Shown here piece by piece: positions 18,622-26,023 of a DNA stretch of 44,742 nt; position 1 is the stretch's first letter, and each line of letters opens with the position of its first letter. The translations under genes and the position numbers were made by a program. This stretch comes from JBCCEV01 sp039030125. GTDB lineage: Bacteria; Pseudomonadota; Gammaproteobacteria; Ga0077536. The notes beneath the pieces are model-generated. The model worked only from the letters and a program-made list of their open reading frames with translations, was not told the DNA's origin and did not search any database. The DNA is taken from positions 1 through 44,742 of the forward strand of contig JBCCEV010000009.1 of NCBI GenBank assembly GCA_039030125.1. Direction: 5' to 3'.

Positions 18622-19304
18622 ACCACTATCTCGTCGTTGCTAATCGACGGTGGAGCATCGATGCATTTAATCGGTATGCCGCCGGTCTGGCGGGGCAATG
18701 GTCTCTAGTGACCGACCCTCAAGAACTCACGGAATTTCTTGCGACGGGGCCGTCGTTGCGATACATATTTTTCCCCCATTGGTCGCAGCTCGTGGACGCT
18801 GCCATTTTTGAAAAATATGAATGTGTTTGCTTTCACATGACAGACCTCCCGTATGGTCGCGGCGGCTCTCCACTACAGAATCTAATTGAACGAGGACATT
18901 CAGAAACAAAGTTGACAGCGCTGAGGATGGATGAGGAGATAGATGGCGGAGCTATCTACCTTAAGAAGCCACTATCACTGCACGGCAATGCGCAAGAAAT
19001 CTATGTCCGGGCAAACGATCTGATCTTCGATATGATTACCGAAATCATTGAACGCGAGCCCCTGCCACGCGATCAGGTTGGTGAAATCGTGACGTTCTCA
19101 CGCCGCACACCGGAAATGTCGGTGCTTCCAAAGGAGACCGATCTCACCAAGCTCTACGACCATATTAGGATGTTGGATGCGCCCGGGTACCCGCGAGCAT
19201 TTCTTGAATTCGGCTCATTTCGATTAGAGTTCTCGCATGCACGATTTAACGAAAACGACGAGCTGGTCACGCAAGTTACGCTAACCCCAAAGAGCAACGA
19301 CTGA
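18618..19304 (+). CDS. Methionyl-tRNA formyltransferase-like sugar N-formyltransferase
   Basis: A 228-residue protein with the formyltransferase fold. The block FHMTDLPYGRGGSPLQN (72-88) holds the expected catalytic His73, and MDEEIDGGAIYLK (104-116) holds Asp109; a short C-terminal domain (YDHIRMLDAPGYPRAFL) resembles that of Fmt. At 228 residues it is shorter than true Fmt (about 310) and sits inside the pseudaminic acid operon, so a sugar amine is the likelier acceptor, with 10-formyl-tetrahydrofolate as donor. AAGGA precedes the ATG at 18618, which overlaps the GNAT stop. The exact nitrogen formylated is unknown. Confidence 0.83.
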   Translation: MNHYLVVANRRWSIDAFNRYAAGLAGQWSLVTDPQELTEFLATGPSLRYIFFPHWSQLVDAAIFEKYECVCFHMTDLPYGRGGSPLQNLIERGHSETKLTALRMDEEIDGGAIYLKKPLSLHGNAQEIYVRANDLIFDMITEIIEREPLPRDQVGEIVTFSRRTPEMSVLPKETDLTKLYDHIRMLDAPGYPRAFLEFGSFRLEFSHARFNENDELVTQVTLTPKSND

Positions 19305-19315
19305 GTAATTTTCGT

Positions 19316-20002
19316 ATGTCCCGAACGGTTTTAATTGTTGTCGCTCATCCCGATGATGAAGTATTGGGATGTGGTGCAACGATGTATCGCCATGCGACGC
19401 AGGGTGATGAGGTACACGTTGTCACAATGACCGATGGCGTTGGCGCGCGCGGTGCGGACGAAGAGGCAGTGACGCGTCGACAAGATGCCGCGCGCAGGGC
19501 CGCGAAATTATTGGGTGTTAGCTCAATCGCGTTCCATGGTTTTCCCGACAATCAACTAGACTCTGTGCCTTTATTAGAGATAGTAAATACGATTGAGACT
19601 GCTGTAGCCGAGCTGCAACCAGAAATCGTGTACACCCACCATCATGGTGATCTTAATGTGGATCATGGCATCGTCGCTCGGGCCTTGCTGACAGCCTGTC
19701 GGCCGCTGCCGGGCAGTTCGGTGGCGAGGATCTTAGCGTGTGAAACAGCCTCAAGTACCGAATGGGCTTTCCCAGCCGCAAGCATGTTTCGCCCTCAGTA
19801 TTTCGTCGATGTTACAGACTCTATTGATGCGAAGGTCGCGGCTCTGCGCTGTTATCAAGACGAACTGAGAGTGTTTCCGCATCCACGGTCCGAAGAGCAT
19901 CTCCTTTCCAGAGCAAAAGTACGGGGTGCAGAATCTGGTTTTGGAGCTGCGGAAGCATTTGAAGTTCTTCGCGAGAGAGTCTCTGTAGAAAGCGATCTTT
20001 GA
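19316..20002 (+). CDS. PIG-L/LmbE family deacetylase
   Basis: A 228-residue zinc-dependent deacetylase. The metal motif AHPDDE (10-15) and the second site HHHGDLNVDH (108-117) are intact. Family members remove N-acetyl from GlcNAc-type sugars. Between the formyltransferase and pseI, with an 11-base gap upstream and contact with pseI downstream, it could free an amine for the formyltransferase. That role is inferred from position. There is no signal peptide, so it should be cytoplasmic. Confidence 0.9.
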   Translation: MSRTVLIVVAHPDDEVLGCGATMYRHATQGDEVHVVTMTDGVGARGADEEAVTRRQDAARRAAKLLGVSSIAFHGFPDNQLDSVPLLEIVNTIETAVAELQPEIVYTHHHGDLNVDHGIVARALLTACRPLPGSSVARILACETASSTEWAFPAASMFRPQYFVDVTDSIDAKVAALRCYQDELRVFPHPRSEEHLLSRAKVRGAESGFGAAEAFEVLRERVSVESDL

Positions 20003-20004
20003 TT

Positions 20005-21054
20005 ATGGAATTTGAGATCGGCGAGCGTGAAATCGGCGAAGGCCACGAACCCTACATCGTTGCGGAGCTTTCTGCTAACCATAATGGCAGCATTGAAAAA
20101 GCCTGCGAAATTATCGTGGCAATGGCCGATGCGGGCGCTCACGCGGTCAAGCTCCAAACCTACACCGCCGACACCATGACGCTCGATCACACCGGCGAGG
20201 ACTTTATGCTCCAAAGTGGGCCGTGGGCAGGGCACAATCTATATAGCCTTTATCAGTGGGCCCACACGCCGTGGGAGTGGCACGAAAAATTATTTGAGAC
20301 CGCTAAAGCCGCTGGCCTGGCAGCATTTTCAACACCCTTTGACACCACGGCGGTCGATTTTCTCGAACAATTTGATCCGCCAGCCTACAAAGTTGCGTCG
20401 TTTGAAATCGTCGACATCCCGCTGATTGAATACGTCGCGTCGAAGGGCCGGCCGATGATCATGTCAACGGGTATGGCCAGCGAGGAAGAAATCGACCAGG
20501 CGGTAAGTGCGGCACGGGAGGGCGGTTGCGAAGACCTGATTCTATTGCACTGTACTTCGGGCTATCCGACACCACCGGAAGAATCTGACCTGCTCACCAT
20601 TCCGCATTTAGCACAACGTCATCAGACACTGGTGGGATTGTCCGATCACACCATGGCGTCCGAGGTTGCGCTGTCGGCGATTGCGTTAGGGGCTTGCGTG
20701 GTTGAGAAGCATGTCACGATGAAGCGCGAAGACGGCGGGCCGGATGCCGATTTTTCTTTGGAGCCAAAAGAGTTGGCTGCACTTGTCGCCTCGACGAAAG
20801 TTGCGTGGCAGGCGATGGGCAGCGTTCGCAGGAGTTTGCGCGACGCGGAGAAAACCCAACAGCCACTGCGTCGCTCACTGTATGTGGTCAAGGATATGGA
20901 GATTGGAGAGGTTTTCGGCCCGGAAAACGTCCGCTCCATAAGACCGGGATACGGGTTAGCACCTAAGCATTTAAACGAGATTTTCGGTCAGGTAGCTAAG
21001 CAAAGGATTGCTCGCGGTACGCCACTGCGCTGGGAACTCGTTGGCGAGCGCTAA
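20005..21054 (+). CDS. pseI: Pseudaminic acid synthase (NeuB family)
   Basis: A 349-residue NeuB-type enzyme: TIM barrel (about 10-270) with IVAELSANHNGS and KHVTMKREDGGPDADFSLEP, then a C-terminal SAF antifreeze-like domain (about 285-349, RRSLYVVKDMEIGEVFGPEN). It condenses the diacetamido-trideoxyaltrose (or an N-acyl variant) with phosphoenolpyruvate to make pseudaminic acid. The ATG at 20005 is taken; a TTG at 19999 would overlap the deacetylase stop. This is the last gene of the plus-strand cluster; the radical SAM gene converges one base after its stop. Confidence 0.94.
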   Translation: MEFEIGEREIGEGHEPYIVAELSANHNGSIEKACEIIVAMADAGAHAVKLQTYTADTMTLDHTGEDFMLQSGPWAGHNLYSLYQWAHTPWEWHEKLFETAKAAGLAAFSTPFDTTAVDFLEQFDPPAYKVASFEIVDIPLIEYVASKGRPMIMSTGMASEEEIDQAVSAAREGGCEDLILLHCTSGYPTPPEESDLLTIPHLAQRHQTLVGLSDHTMASEVALSAIALGACVVEKHVTMKREDGGPDADFSLEPKELAALVASTKVAWQAMGSVRRSLRDAEKTQQPLRRSLYVVKDMEIGEVFGPENVRSIRPGYGLAPKHLNEIFGQVAKQRIARGTPLRWELVGER

Positions 21055-21055
21055 G

Positions 21056-22561
21056 CTAGCTCGCGGTACCATTGCTCATATCGAATTCAGCGTTGCTGTA
21101 GTTAAAGCTGAAGTCGTTTTCATTGCGTTTGGGCATCGAGTCACCGAGCTGCGTTTTCTTATTAGTATGTTTTCGATAGCCGCCAGTTTTGATAAGGGAA
21201 CTTTCGCTTAATCCAATGTTGAGTTGCTCGTTAAGGCGACTTGCGCCTTCGGCGATAGTCTCCAGGACTTCGGTATCCCCCATCGTTGTCATGTTCACGC
21301 ACAGATCCTGACGCTCAGTGATACTAACTAGGTATTCGTCTTCATCCACGATGAAGCCGTTTTCAAGCGCGTAGTCATACATCTTGGTGGCTGGCAGAGG
21401 CAACAAATAGCCGATGCTCGGATAAATCTGAGCCTGCAAGCACATGTCAAAGGTTTCTTTGATCGTATCCTTAGTTTCGATTGGATAGCCGAACACCACG
21501 CTAACGTTGCTAGTGATCCCTGCCTCGCGAAGGATCTCTACCTGCTCTAAGAAAAAGTCGCGCTCAACATGTTTATTCATCATCTTGAGGATTTCGGCGT
21601 TCGCGGATTCGAGCGAATAGCCAACCGCGTTGCAGCCGAGGTCTCGCATGCGTTTGGCGATATCGATCCGTTTCTGCGTTGGTAGCTTTTCCCGTCCCAG
21701 AAGGTCCGTACGTATCGCAGCGCTCCATTCGAATTCGAGCTTTGATTCTTCGATTGCGTCCAGCATACGTTCGACCTGTCTAACTGACGCGAAGCTCAAG
21801 TCATCCCAAAAATTAAAATAGTTCGCGCCGAAGAGCTCCATATCGCGCCGAATCTCAGCGAGCACCAGATCAGGTTTTCGATGCCGGTAGGGGTCGTCCC
21901 AGAAAACAAAGTGGCAAAAACTGCATCGGAAGGCACAGCCGCGAGCGGTACTGACCGGCATCGTGACGGCGTCGGCTTTGTCGCTGCCAAACGAGGTACC
22001 AACGGAGTGGGAGAAGTAGGCCGGCACGTCAAACAAGGACCAATCTGGCATGGGCAGAAGATTGATATCACCAGCCTTGCGAGGAGGGTTTTTAACAATC
22101 TTGCCGCCGCGCTGACGAAAAGTAATTCCTTCGATGCCGTCCAGTGTTGCACCCGATCTCAGTGCATGCAGAACATCAACGCAGGTCATCTCGCCTTCGC
22201 CGTGGACAATAACGTCGGCCGGCGTGTTGTCCATGAACACCTTGGCGCACGAAGCAGCGACAGAATTGCCGATGATTGTGATTGTTTCAGGATGGTGCCT
22301 TTTAATTGTATGCGTGAGCCATTTCATCCACGCATAGTGCGTAACGATCGATCCGTAAAGGATAACGTCGAATTGATTCTCGGTGAGAAAGCTTTCAACC
22401 TGTGCATCATCGGGCTCATTGATATCAATGTCGTAGAGTTCAAAATCATAGCCGCACTGTCGGACATACGTCATGACACTACCAAGGCCGACCGGCAAAA
22501 TTTTAAGTTTTGCGCCATGGCGCAAGCACGGATTTATAAAGAGGATCCGTAAATCTTTCAT
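21056..22561 (-). CDS. B12-binding domain radical SAM protein
   Basis: A 501-residue protein with an N-terminal cobalamin-binding-like domain (about 1-150) and a radical SAM domain with Cys209, Cys213, Cys216 in ARGCAFRCSFCHF. This architecture includes methyltransferases, ring-cyclising enzymes and anaerobic cofactor enzymes; the reaction here cannot be named. The ATG at 22561 starts the conserved MKDLRILFINP block. It lies between the pseudaminic acid genes and a flippase, so glycan or lipid-carrier tailoring is possible. The C-terminal 40 residues are polar and look disordered. Confidence 0.87.
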   Translation of the reverse strand: MKDLRILFINPCLRHGAKLKILPVGLGSVMTYVRQCGYDFELYDIDINEPDDAQVESFLTENQFDVILYGSIVTHYAWMKWLTHTIKRHHPETITIIGNSVAASCAKVFMDNTPADVIVHGEGEMTCVDVLHALRSGATLDGIEGITFRQRGGKIVKNPPRKAGDINLLPMPDWSLFDVPAYFSHSVGTSFGSDKADAVTMPVSTARGCAFRCSFCHFVFWDDPYRHRKPDLVLAEIRRDMELFGANYFNFWDDLSFASVRQVERMLDAIEESKLEFEWSAAIRTDLLGREKLPTQKRIDIAKRMRDLGCNAVGYSLESANAEILKMMNKHVERDFFLEQVEILREAGITSNVSVVFGYPIETKDTIKETFDMCLQAQIYPSIGYLLPLPATKMYDYALENGFIVDEDEYLVSITERQDLCVNMTTMGDTEVLETIAEGASRLNEQLNIGLSESSLIKTGGYRKHTNKKTQLGDSMPKRNENDFSFNYSNAEFDMSNGTAS

Positions 22562-22641
22562 CGAATTTCCTAGATCTCGCGGAACATCAGGACGTAGGGA
22601 GCGCAAGCCTATCACGCTCAAGATATCGGCCAATACTTTTC

Positions 22642-23946
22642 TTGATACCATCGCCAGCGAAAATCAGACGGACTCCTGCTTCGGTTTGGTTTTTTAAATG
22701 GGCTAAATTAAGAATCAAATTGTTGATTACAAGCATCAGCATCGTCCTAAGAATCGCGAGTTCCGCTGGGCGTTTCATACTTTTGATCCTATTGGCAAAA
22801 GTGTTACAGCCAGAAGATTTGGGTTTGTTTGGTTTAATCGGCACAACAGTTTTAATCTTTGGTTTATTAATTGGCGCTGACCTGTATTTACCCGTACACA
22901 GGGATATTTTGGCCACCCAGCCCGAACAGCGGGCGAAAAAGTTCGTTTCTCAGTTCTCGTTTTATAGCGTCTCATTCTTAGTTTTGTCACCGGCGTTCTT
23001 CTGGATCTGTGATCGGATCGAAATTTCCACAGCGCTAATTTTGATGACGCTCCCAGTTTTATTGTTCGACCAGTTATCGATGGAGCTCCATAGGGAACTT
23101 ATCGCGTTAAAGGAGCCGATCGACGCCAATGTTGTTTATTTGCTGCGCTCGGGATTATGGGTCTACGTTTTGGCTGTTTGCTATTGGGTTTTCGATATAG
23201 CGCCCACCTTAGGTTCAGTTTTAACTGCATGGATGGCGGGGGCGGCCCTGGCTGTGTTTGTAGGGCTGTTGCGATTGAACCGTGTACTGGAGATCAAACT
23301 TGCTGCTTTGGAGGTCGACTGGATTTGGACGGCAAAGAATCTGCGATTGGCGATGCCATTTTTGGTGGCGACCCTCGCACTGAAGGCCGTTGAAGTTGGC
23401 GATCGCTACATTATCGAGGCGCTAATAGGTTTGGCGCCACTCGGTGTATTTACGCTTTTTGCAGGGATCGCCGGTTTCATTAATTTGGTAGCTTATGCGG
23501 GTTCCGTCTCGCTGCTCTATCCCAATCTGGTCACGGCGCACACTGCGCATGACCGCGTGGCATTCCGTGAGACTGCGCGCTCGATGTGCTTCCGTTCAGT
23601 CTTGGTGAGTGCCTTGGCGGTGCTGGCCATTTACCTGCTGATCGAACCATTGTTGGCGTTTGTCGATCGTGCTGAATACGTCGACAGCCTCGCCATGCTT
23701 TGGTATCTCGTAGGCGCTATGGTTATCACCGTATTATCTCAGCAAGCACATTTTGTCCTGTATGCGAGAGGTCATGACAAATGGATCACCATTCCTTCAT
23801 TGCTTTGCGCGCCGTTGGCAATTATTTTGAACCTCACTCTGATCCCAATTCATGGCATTACTGGGGCGGCATACACGGCGGCTATATCAGCGGCTTTTCT
23901 ATTGACCGTTAAGACTTATGCAGTGATCCGAGAAAAAGCTTATTGA
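22642..23946 (+). CDS. Wzx-type oligosaccharide flippase (MOP superfamily)
   Basis: About 434 residues with roughly 12 hydrophobic segments and the family N-terminus (RIASSAGRFILLILLAKVLQPEDLGLFGL). It would flip a lipid-linked glycan across the inner membrane. The start is uncertain: no ATG precedes the conserved region, TTG at 22642 is the earliest candidate and later TTGs near 22,720 are possible. The first 500 bases are AT-rich (the line at 22,801 is about 37% G+C by count), unlike most of the window. It converges with the next gene, overlapping it by seven bases. Confidence 0.83.
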   Translation: MIPSPAKIRRTPASVWFFKWAKLRIKLLITSISIVLRIASSAGRFILLILLAKVLQPEDLGLFGLIGTTVLIFGLLIGADLYLPVHRDILATQPEQRAKKFVSQFSFYSVSFLVLSPAFFWICDRIEISTALILMTLPVLLFDQLSMELHRELIALKEPIDANVVYLLRSGLWVYVLAVCYWVFDIAPTLGSVLTAWMAGAALAVFVGLLRLNRVLEIKLAALEVDWIWTAKNLRLAMPFLVATLALKAVEVGDRYIIEALIGLAPLGVFTLFAGIAGFINLVAYAGSVSLLYPNLVTAHTAHDRVAFRETARSMCFRSVLVSALAVLAIYLLIEPLLAFVDRAEYVDSLAMLWYLVGAMVITVLSQQAHFVLYARGHDKWITIPSLLCAPLAIILNLTLIPIHGITGAAYTAAISAAFLLTVKTYAVIREKAY

Positions 23947-24998
23947 TCAATGTAGCGCGTTGTCTCGTTGTTGCCCTGAGCGTGCACGAGTTTACGGCTC
24001 AACCGCGCGCGGCGTACAAAACTCACCAACTCGGTAGGGTGCGTGAGAAAGCGCCTACCTTGTGCCGCGTAGCCTCGGAGGCGCGCTGAAAACGTCCAGC
24101 CCAATAGCTTGGTCAAAGTTTTCATATTTACCCGCGCGTGAAGACCGATCTCGGTGTCGGCCCACTCGGTTTGGACGCGCGCAGATTCTATCGGATCGAA
24201 AAGCCACGGAGTACGTTCGCGCACTCTTTCCTTAGTGAACTCTTCCATTACCACTTCCAGCGCTTTGGGGTAACGGAGATAAAACGGGTCATTTTTGTAA
24301 TCATCAGGTTTGAACTGATCAAAGTGCTCCGTACAGAAAACCTTAGCACCCGACCAAGCGCCATAAAGGATATGTGAGCCCATGGTGTTGGTCGTCAGGT
24401 ATTCAAAGCTCGCAAATAGCCGTCTTATTCGAAGTAACGCGTACCGGTCGCGGCGGCCCGCGCCTCGCACCCATCGAATTCCTGCCTTATCGAAAGCCTT
24501 TGTCCAGAAGCCACGTTCGACGCAGATTGGATGCACGCAGGCGAGAATATGTTCGAATTTGTCTCGCATACTTAGGAGTTCATCGATATAAGCGCTTTCG
24601 TTCCAGGACTGCGTCGCAAGCTCCTGTGTGTGCCCCGGCATCACGAGCAGGCTGTTTGGGAGTTGTTTCACAGCAGGGCGGTCGACATAAATCAGCGGCA
24701 GGCCAACGGGTTCTACTTTCGTGAAATCATGCGCGCGCAAAATCTCCACGTGCCCAGAGTTTGCGACTAAGTTTCGCATCTTGCGATGTCCAAGTGCGTA
24801 AAATTCCGGGTTGTCTGGCGCGACGAATGGAATCCAACCGTGGCGCCAGGTGGCGAAGCTAACCGGGGTGCGTTTCAGACCAAGCTGGGCAGCAATTGTA
24901 TGGCTGGCGCCGTAGTAATCTGGCTCACTGCGCAGCCAAATGGTCTCTTCCCGAGGGAGCTTCGCTAACAGTTCGTCAAGCGGATGTTGATTCGTCAT
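23940..24998 (-). CDS. Putative surface-polysaccharide biosynthesis protein, possible glycosyltransferase
   Basis: A 352-residue protein I cannot assign firmly. The segment at about 200-221 (YLTTNTMGSHILYGAWSGAKV) resembles the nucleotide-sugar site of GT-B-like capsule and polysaccharide proteins, and charged C-terminal helices (RRARLSRK) may contact the membrane. No signal peptide or clear membrane segment is seen. Its place next to a flippase and the pseudaminic acid cluster makes a glycan transferase plausible, perhaps one that uses CMP-Pse. It is transcribed away from the isomerase gene. Confidence 0.55.
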   Translation of the reverse strand: MTNQHPLDELLAKLPREETIWLRSEPDYYGASHTIAAQLGLKRTPVSFATWRHGWIPFVAPDNPEFYALGHRKMRNLVANSGHVEILRAHDFTKVEPVGLPLIYVDRPAVKQLPNSLLVMPGHTQELATQSWNESAYIDELLSMRDKFEHILACVHPICVERGFWTKAFDKAGIRWVRGAGRRDRYALLRIRRLFASFEYLTTNTMGSHILYGAWSGAKVFCTEHFDQFKPDDYKNDPFYLRYPKALEVVMEEFTKERVRERTPWLFDPIESARVQTEWADTEIGLHARVNMKTLTKLLGWTFSARLRGYAAQGRRFLTHPTELVSFVRRARLSRKLVHAQGNNETTRYIDQ

Positions 24999-25116
24999 TG
25001 TCTAAATAGCACCTTGTGATTTGGCTATAGTACATCCCTAGCGTGGCAGGGCGGGTAGAGCCTAACCGGGCGAGCCTCTGCTTTGCAGTTCAGCACGCGT
25101 TGGTTTCCTGGACATG

Positions 25117-25123
25117 AAAGGAG
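25117..25123 (+). promoter_or_regulatory. Shine-Dalgarno AAAGGAG deciding a TTG start
   Basis: AAAGGAG lies six bases before the TTG at 25130. It is the reason for starting the isomerase gene at that TTG, directly before its conserved first strand. Confidence 0.65.
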
Positions 25124-25129
25124 CGCGAT

Positions 25130-25741
25130 TTGCACCAGCTTGAATTCTTCTTCGATTGCTCGAGTCCTTGGACTTATCTCGCTTTCGAGCATGTGCAAAG
25201 TGAGCTCGAAGGTCTGGCTGTCAATATTCAATGGCGGCCGATATTGGTCGGCGGTTTGTTCAACACCATCAACCCTAGCGTCTACCAGCAACGGGAAAAT
25301 CCCGTTGCCGCGAAAAGTGCCTATGCCGATAAAGATTTACAAGATTGGGCGCGATATGTCGGGATAAAAATTGGTATGCCGCCGGTCTTCCCAGTCAATA
25401 GTGTAAAAGTGATGCGTGGTTGTTTCGTGGCGCTTGAAGAGGGTTGTCTGATCCCTTACGCGCGCAGCGTTTTTGCGCGCTATTGGGGGGATCTAGCAGA
25501 TATCTCGCAGTCTGCAGAGGTCGAGGCGTTAGCGGCTGGCGCAGGAATGGATGTTGGCGCATTCATGGCCAAGATCAGTGACCAAAGCTACAAAGACAAA
25601 CTTAAAGAGACAACCAGTGAGCTAGCGACGCGCGGCGGATTTGGATCGCCGACGATGTTTTTAAACGGTGAGGATATGTATTTTGGCAACGACCGGATCG
25701 AGCTGATCCGCGCCAAACTCGCCAATATGACGGAAGGCTAA
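25130..25741 (+). CDS. 2-hydroxychromene-2-carboxylate isomerase-like (DsbA-fold, kappa GST-type) protein
   Basis: A 203-residue thioredoxin-fold protein. The N-terminal FFFDCSSPWTYLA holds the active-site Ser before Pro (about residue 12), and GGFGSPTMFLNGEDMYFGNDR near the end is typical of HCCA isomerases, which use glutathione in naphthalene-type degradation. In many proteobacteria, relatives act on unknown aromatic or lipid intermediates. It has a TTG start with a strong ribosome site and converges with the MoaD-like gene with a 4-base overlap. Confidence 0.87.
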   Translation: MHQLEFFFDCSSPWTYLAFEHVQSELEGLAVNIQWRPILVGGLFNTINPSVYQQRENPVAAKSAYADKDLQDWARYVGIKIGMPPVFPVNSVKVMRGCFVALEEGCLIPYARSVFARYWGDLADISQSAEVEALAAGAGMDVGAFMAKISDQSYKDKLKETTSELATRGGFGSPTMFLNGEDMYFGNDRIELIRAKLANMTEG

Positions 25742-26019
25742 CCGCCCGCTATTCCCACCAAGAAAGCGATCGTCTCGCCGTCTTCCAAGGTGTCGTCGAT
25801 AAATATTCTGCGGCCTTTGGTATCCACGTACATCGTGCCCTTGGCGTTGAGATCTTTCGTCTCAGGATCGAGCAACATCGCGCGCATTTGCGGTCCGTAT
25901 TTGTCAGCGACCTTTTCGGCAAACTCTGAGACGGTATTCGTTTCGAGTTCGAACGAGTCATTGCTGACGGTAGCGATCTCCTTAAAATGGCTGTGAAACT
26001 CGGCGTGCACGGTGATCAT
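25738..26019 (-). CDS. MoaD/ThiS-like ubiquitin-fold sulfur carrier
   Basis: A 93-residue protein ending in Gly-Gly (FLVGIAGG), the thiocarboxylate-forming tail of MoaD. The DDTLEDGETIAFLV strand matches the family. It starts four bases after the AOR stop, so it is part of that operon, like the MoaD-like AorD of Aromatoleum. It probably supplies dithiolene sulfur for the tungsto/molybdopterin cofactor, or is an accessory to AOR assembly. Confidence 0.82.
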   Translation of the reverse strand: MITVHAEFHSHFKEIATVSNDSFELETNTVSEFAEKVADKYGPQMRAMLLDPETKDLNAKGTMYVDTKGRRIFIDDTLEDGETIAFLVGIAGG

Positions 26020-26023
26020 GACG

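Noticed and set aside
21881..22552. A 223-codon open frame on the plus strand inside the radical SAM gene
   Set aside because: It is fully antisense to a protein with an intact CxxxCxxC motif and shows no motif of its own.
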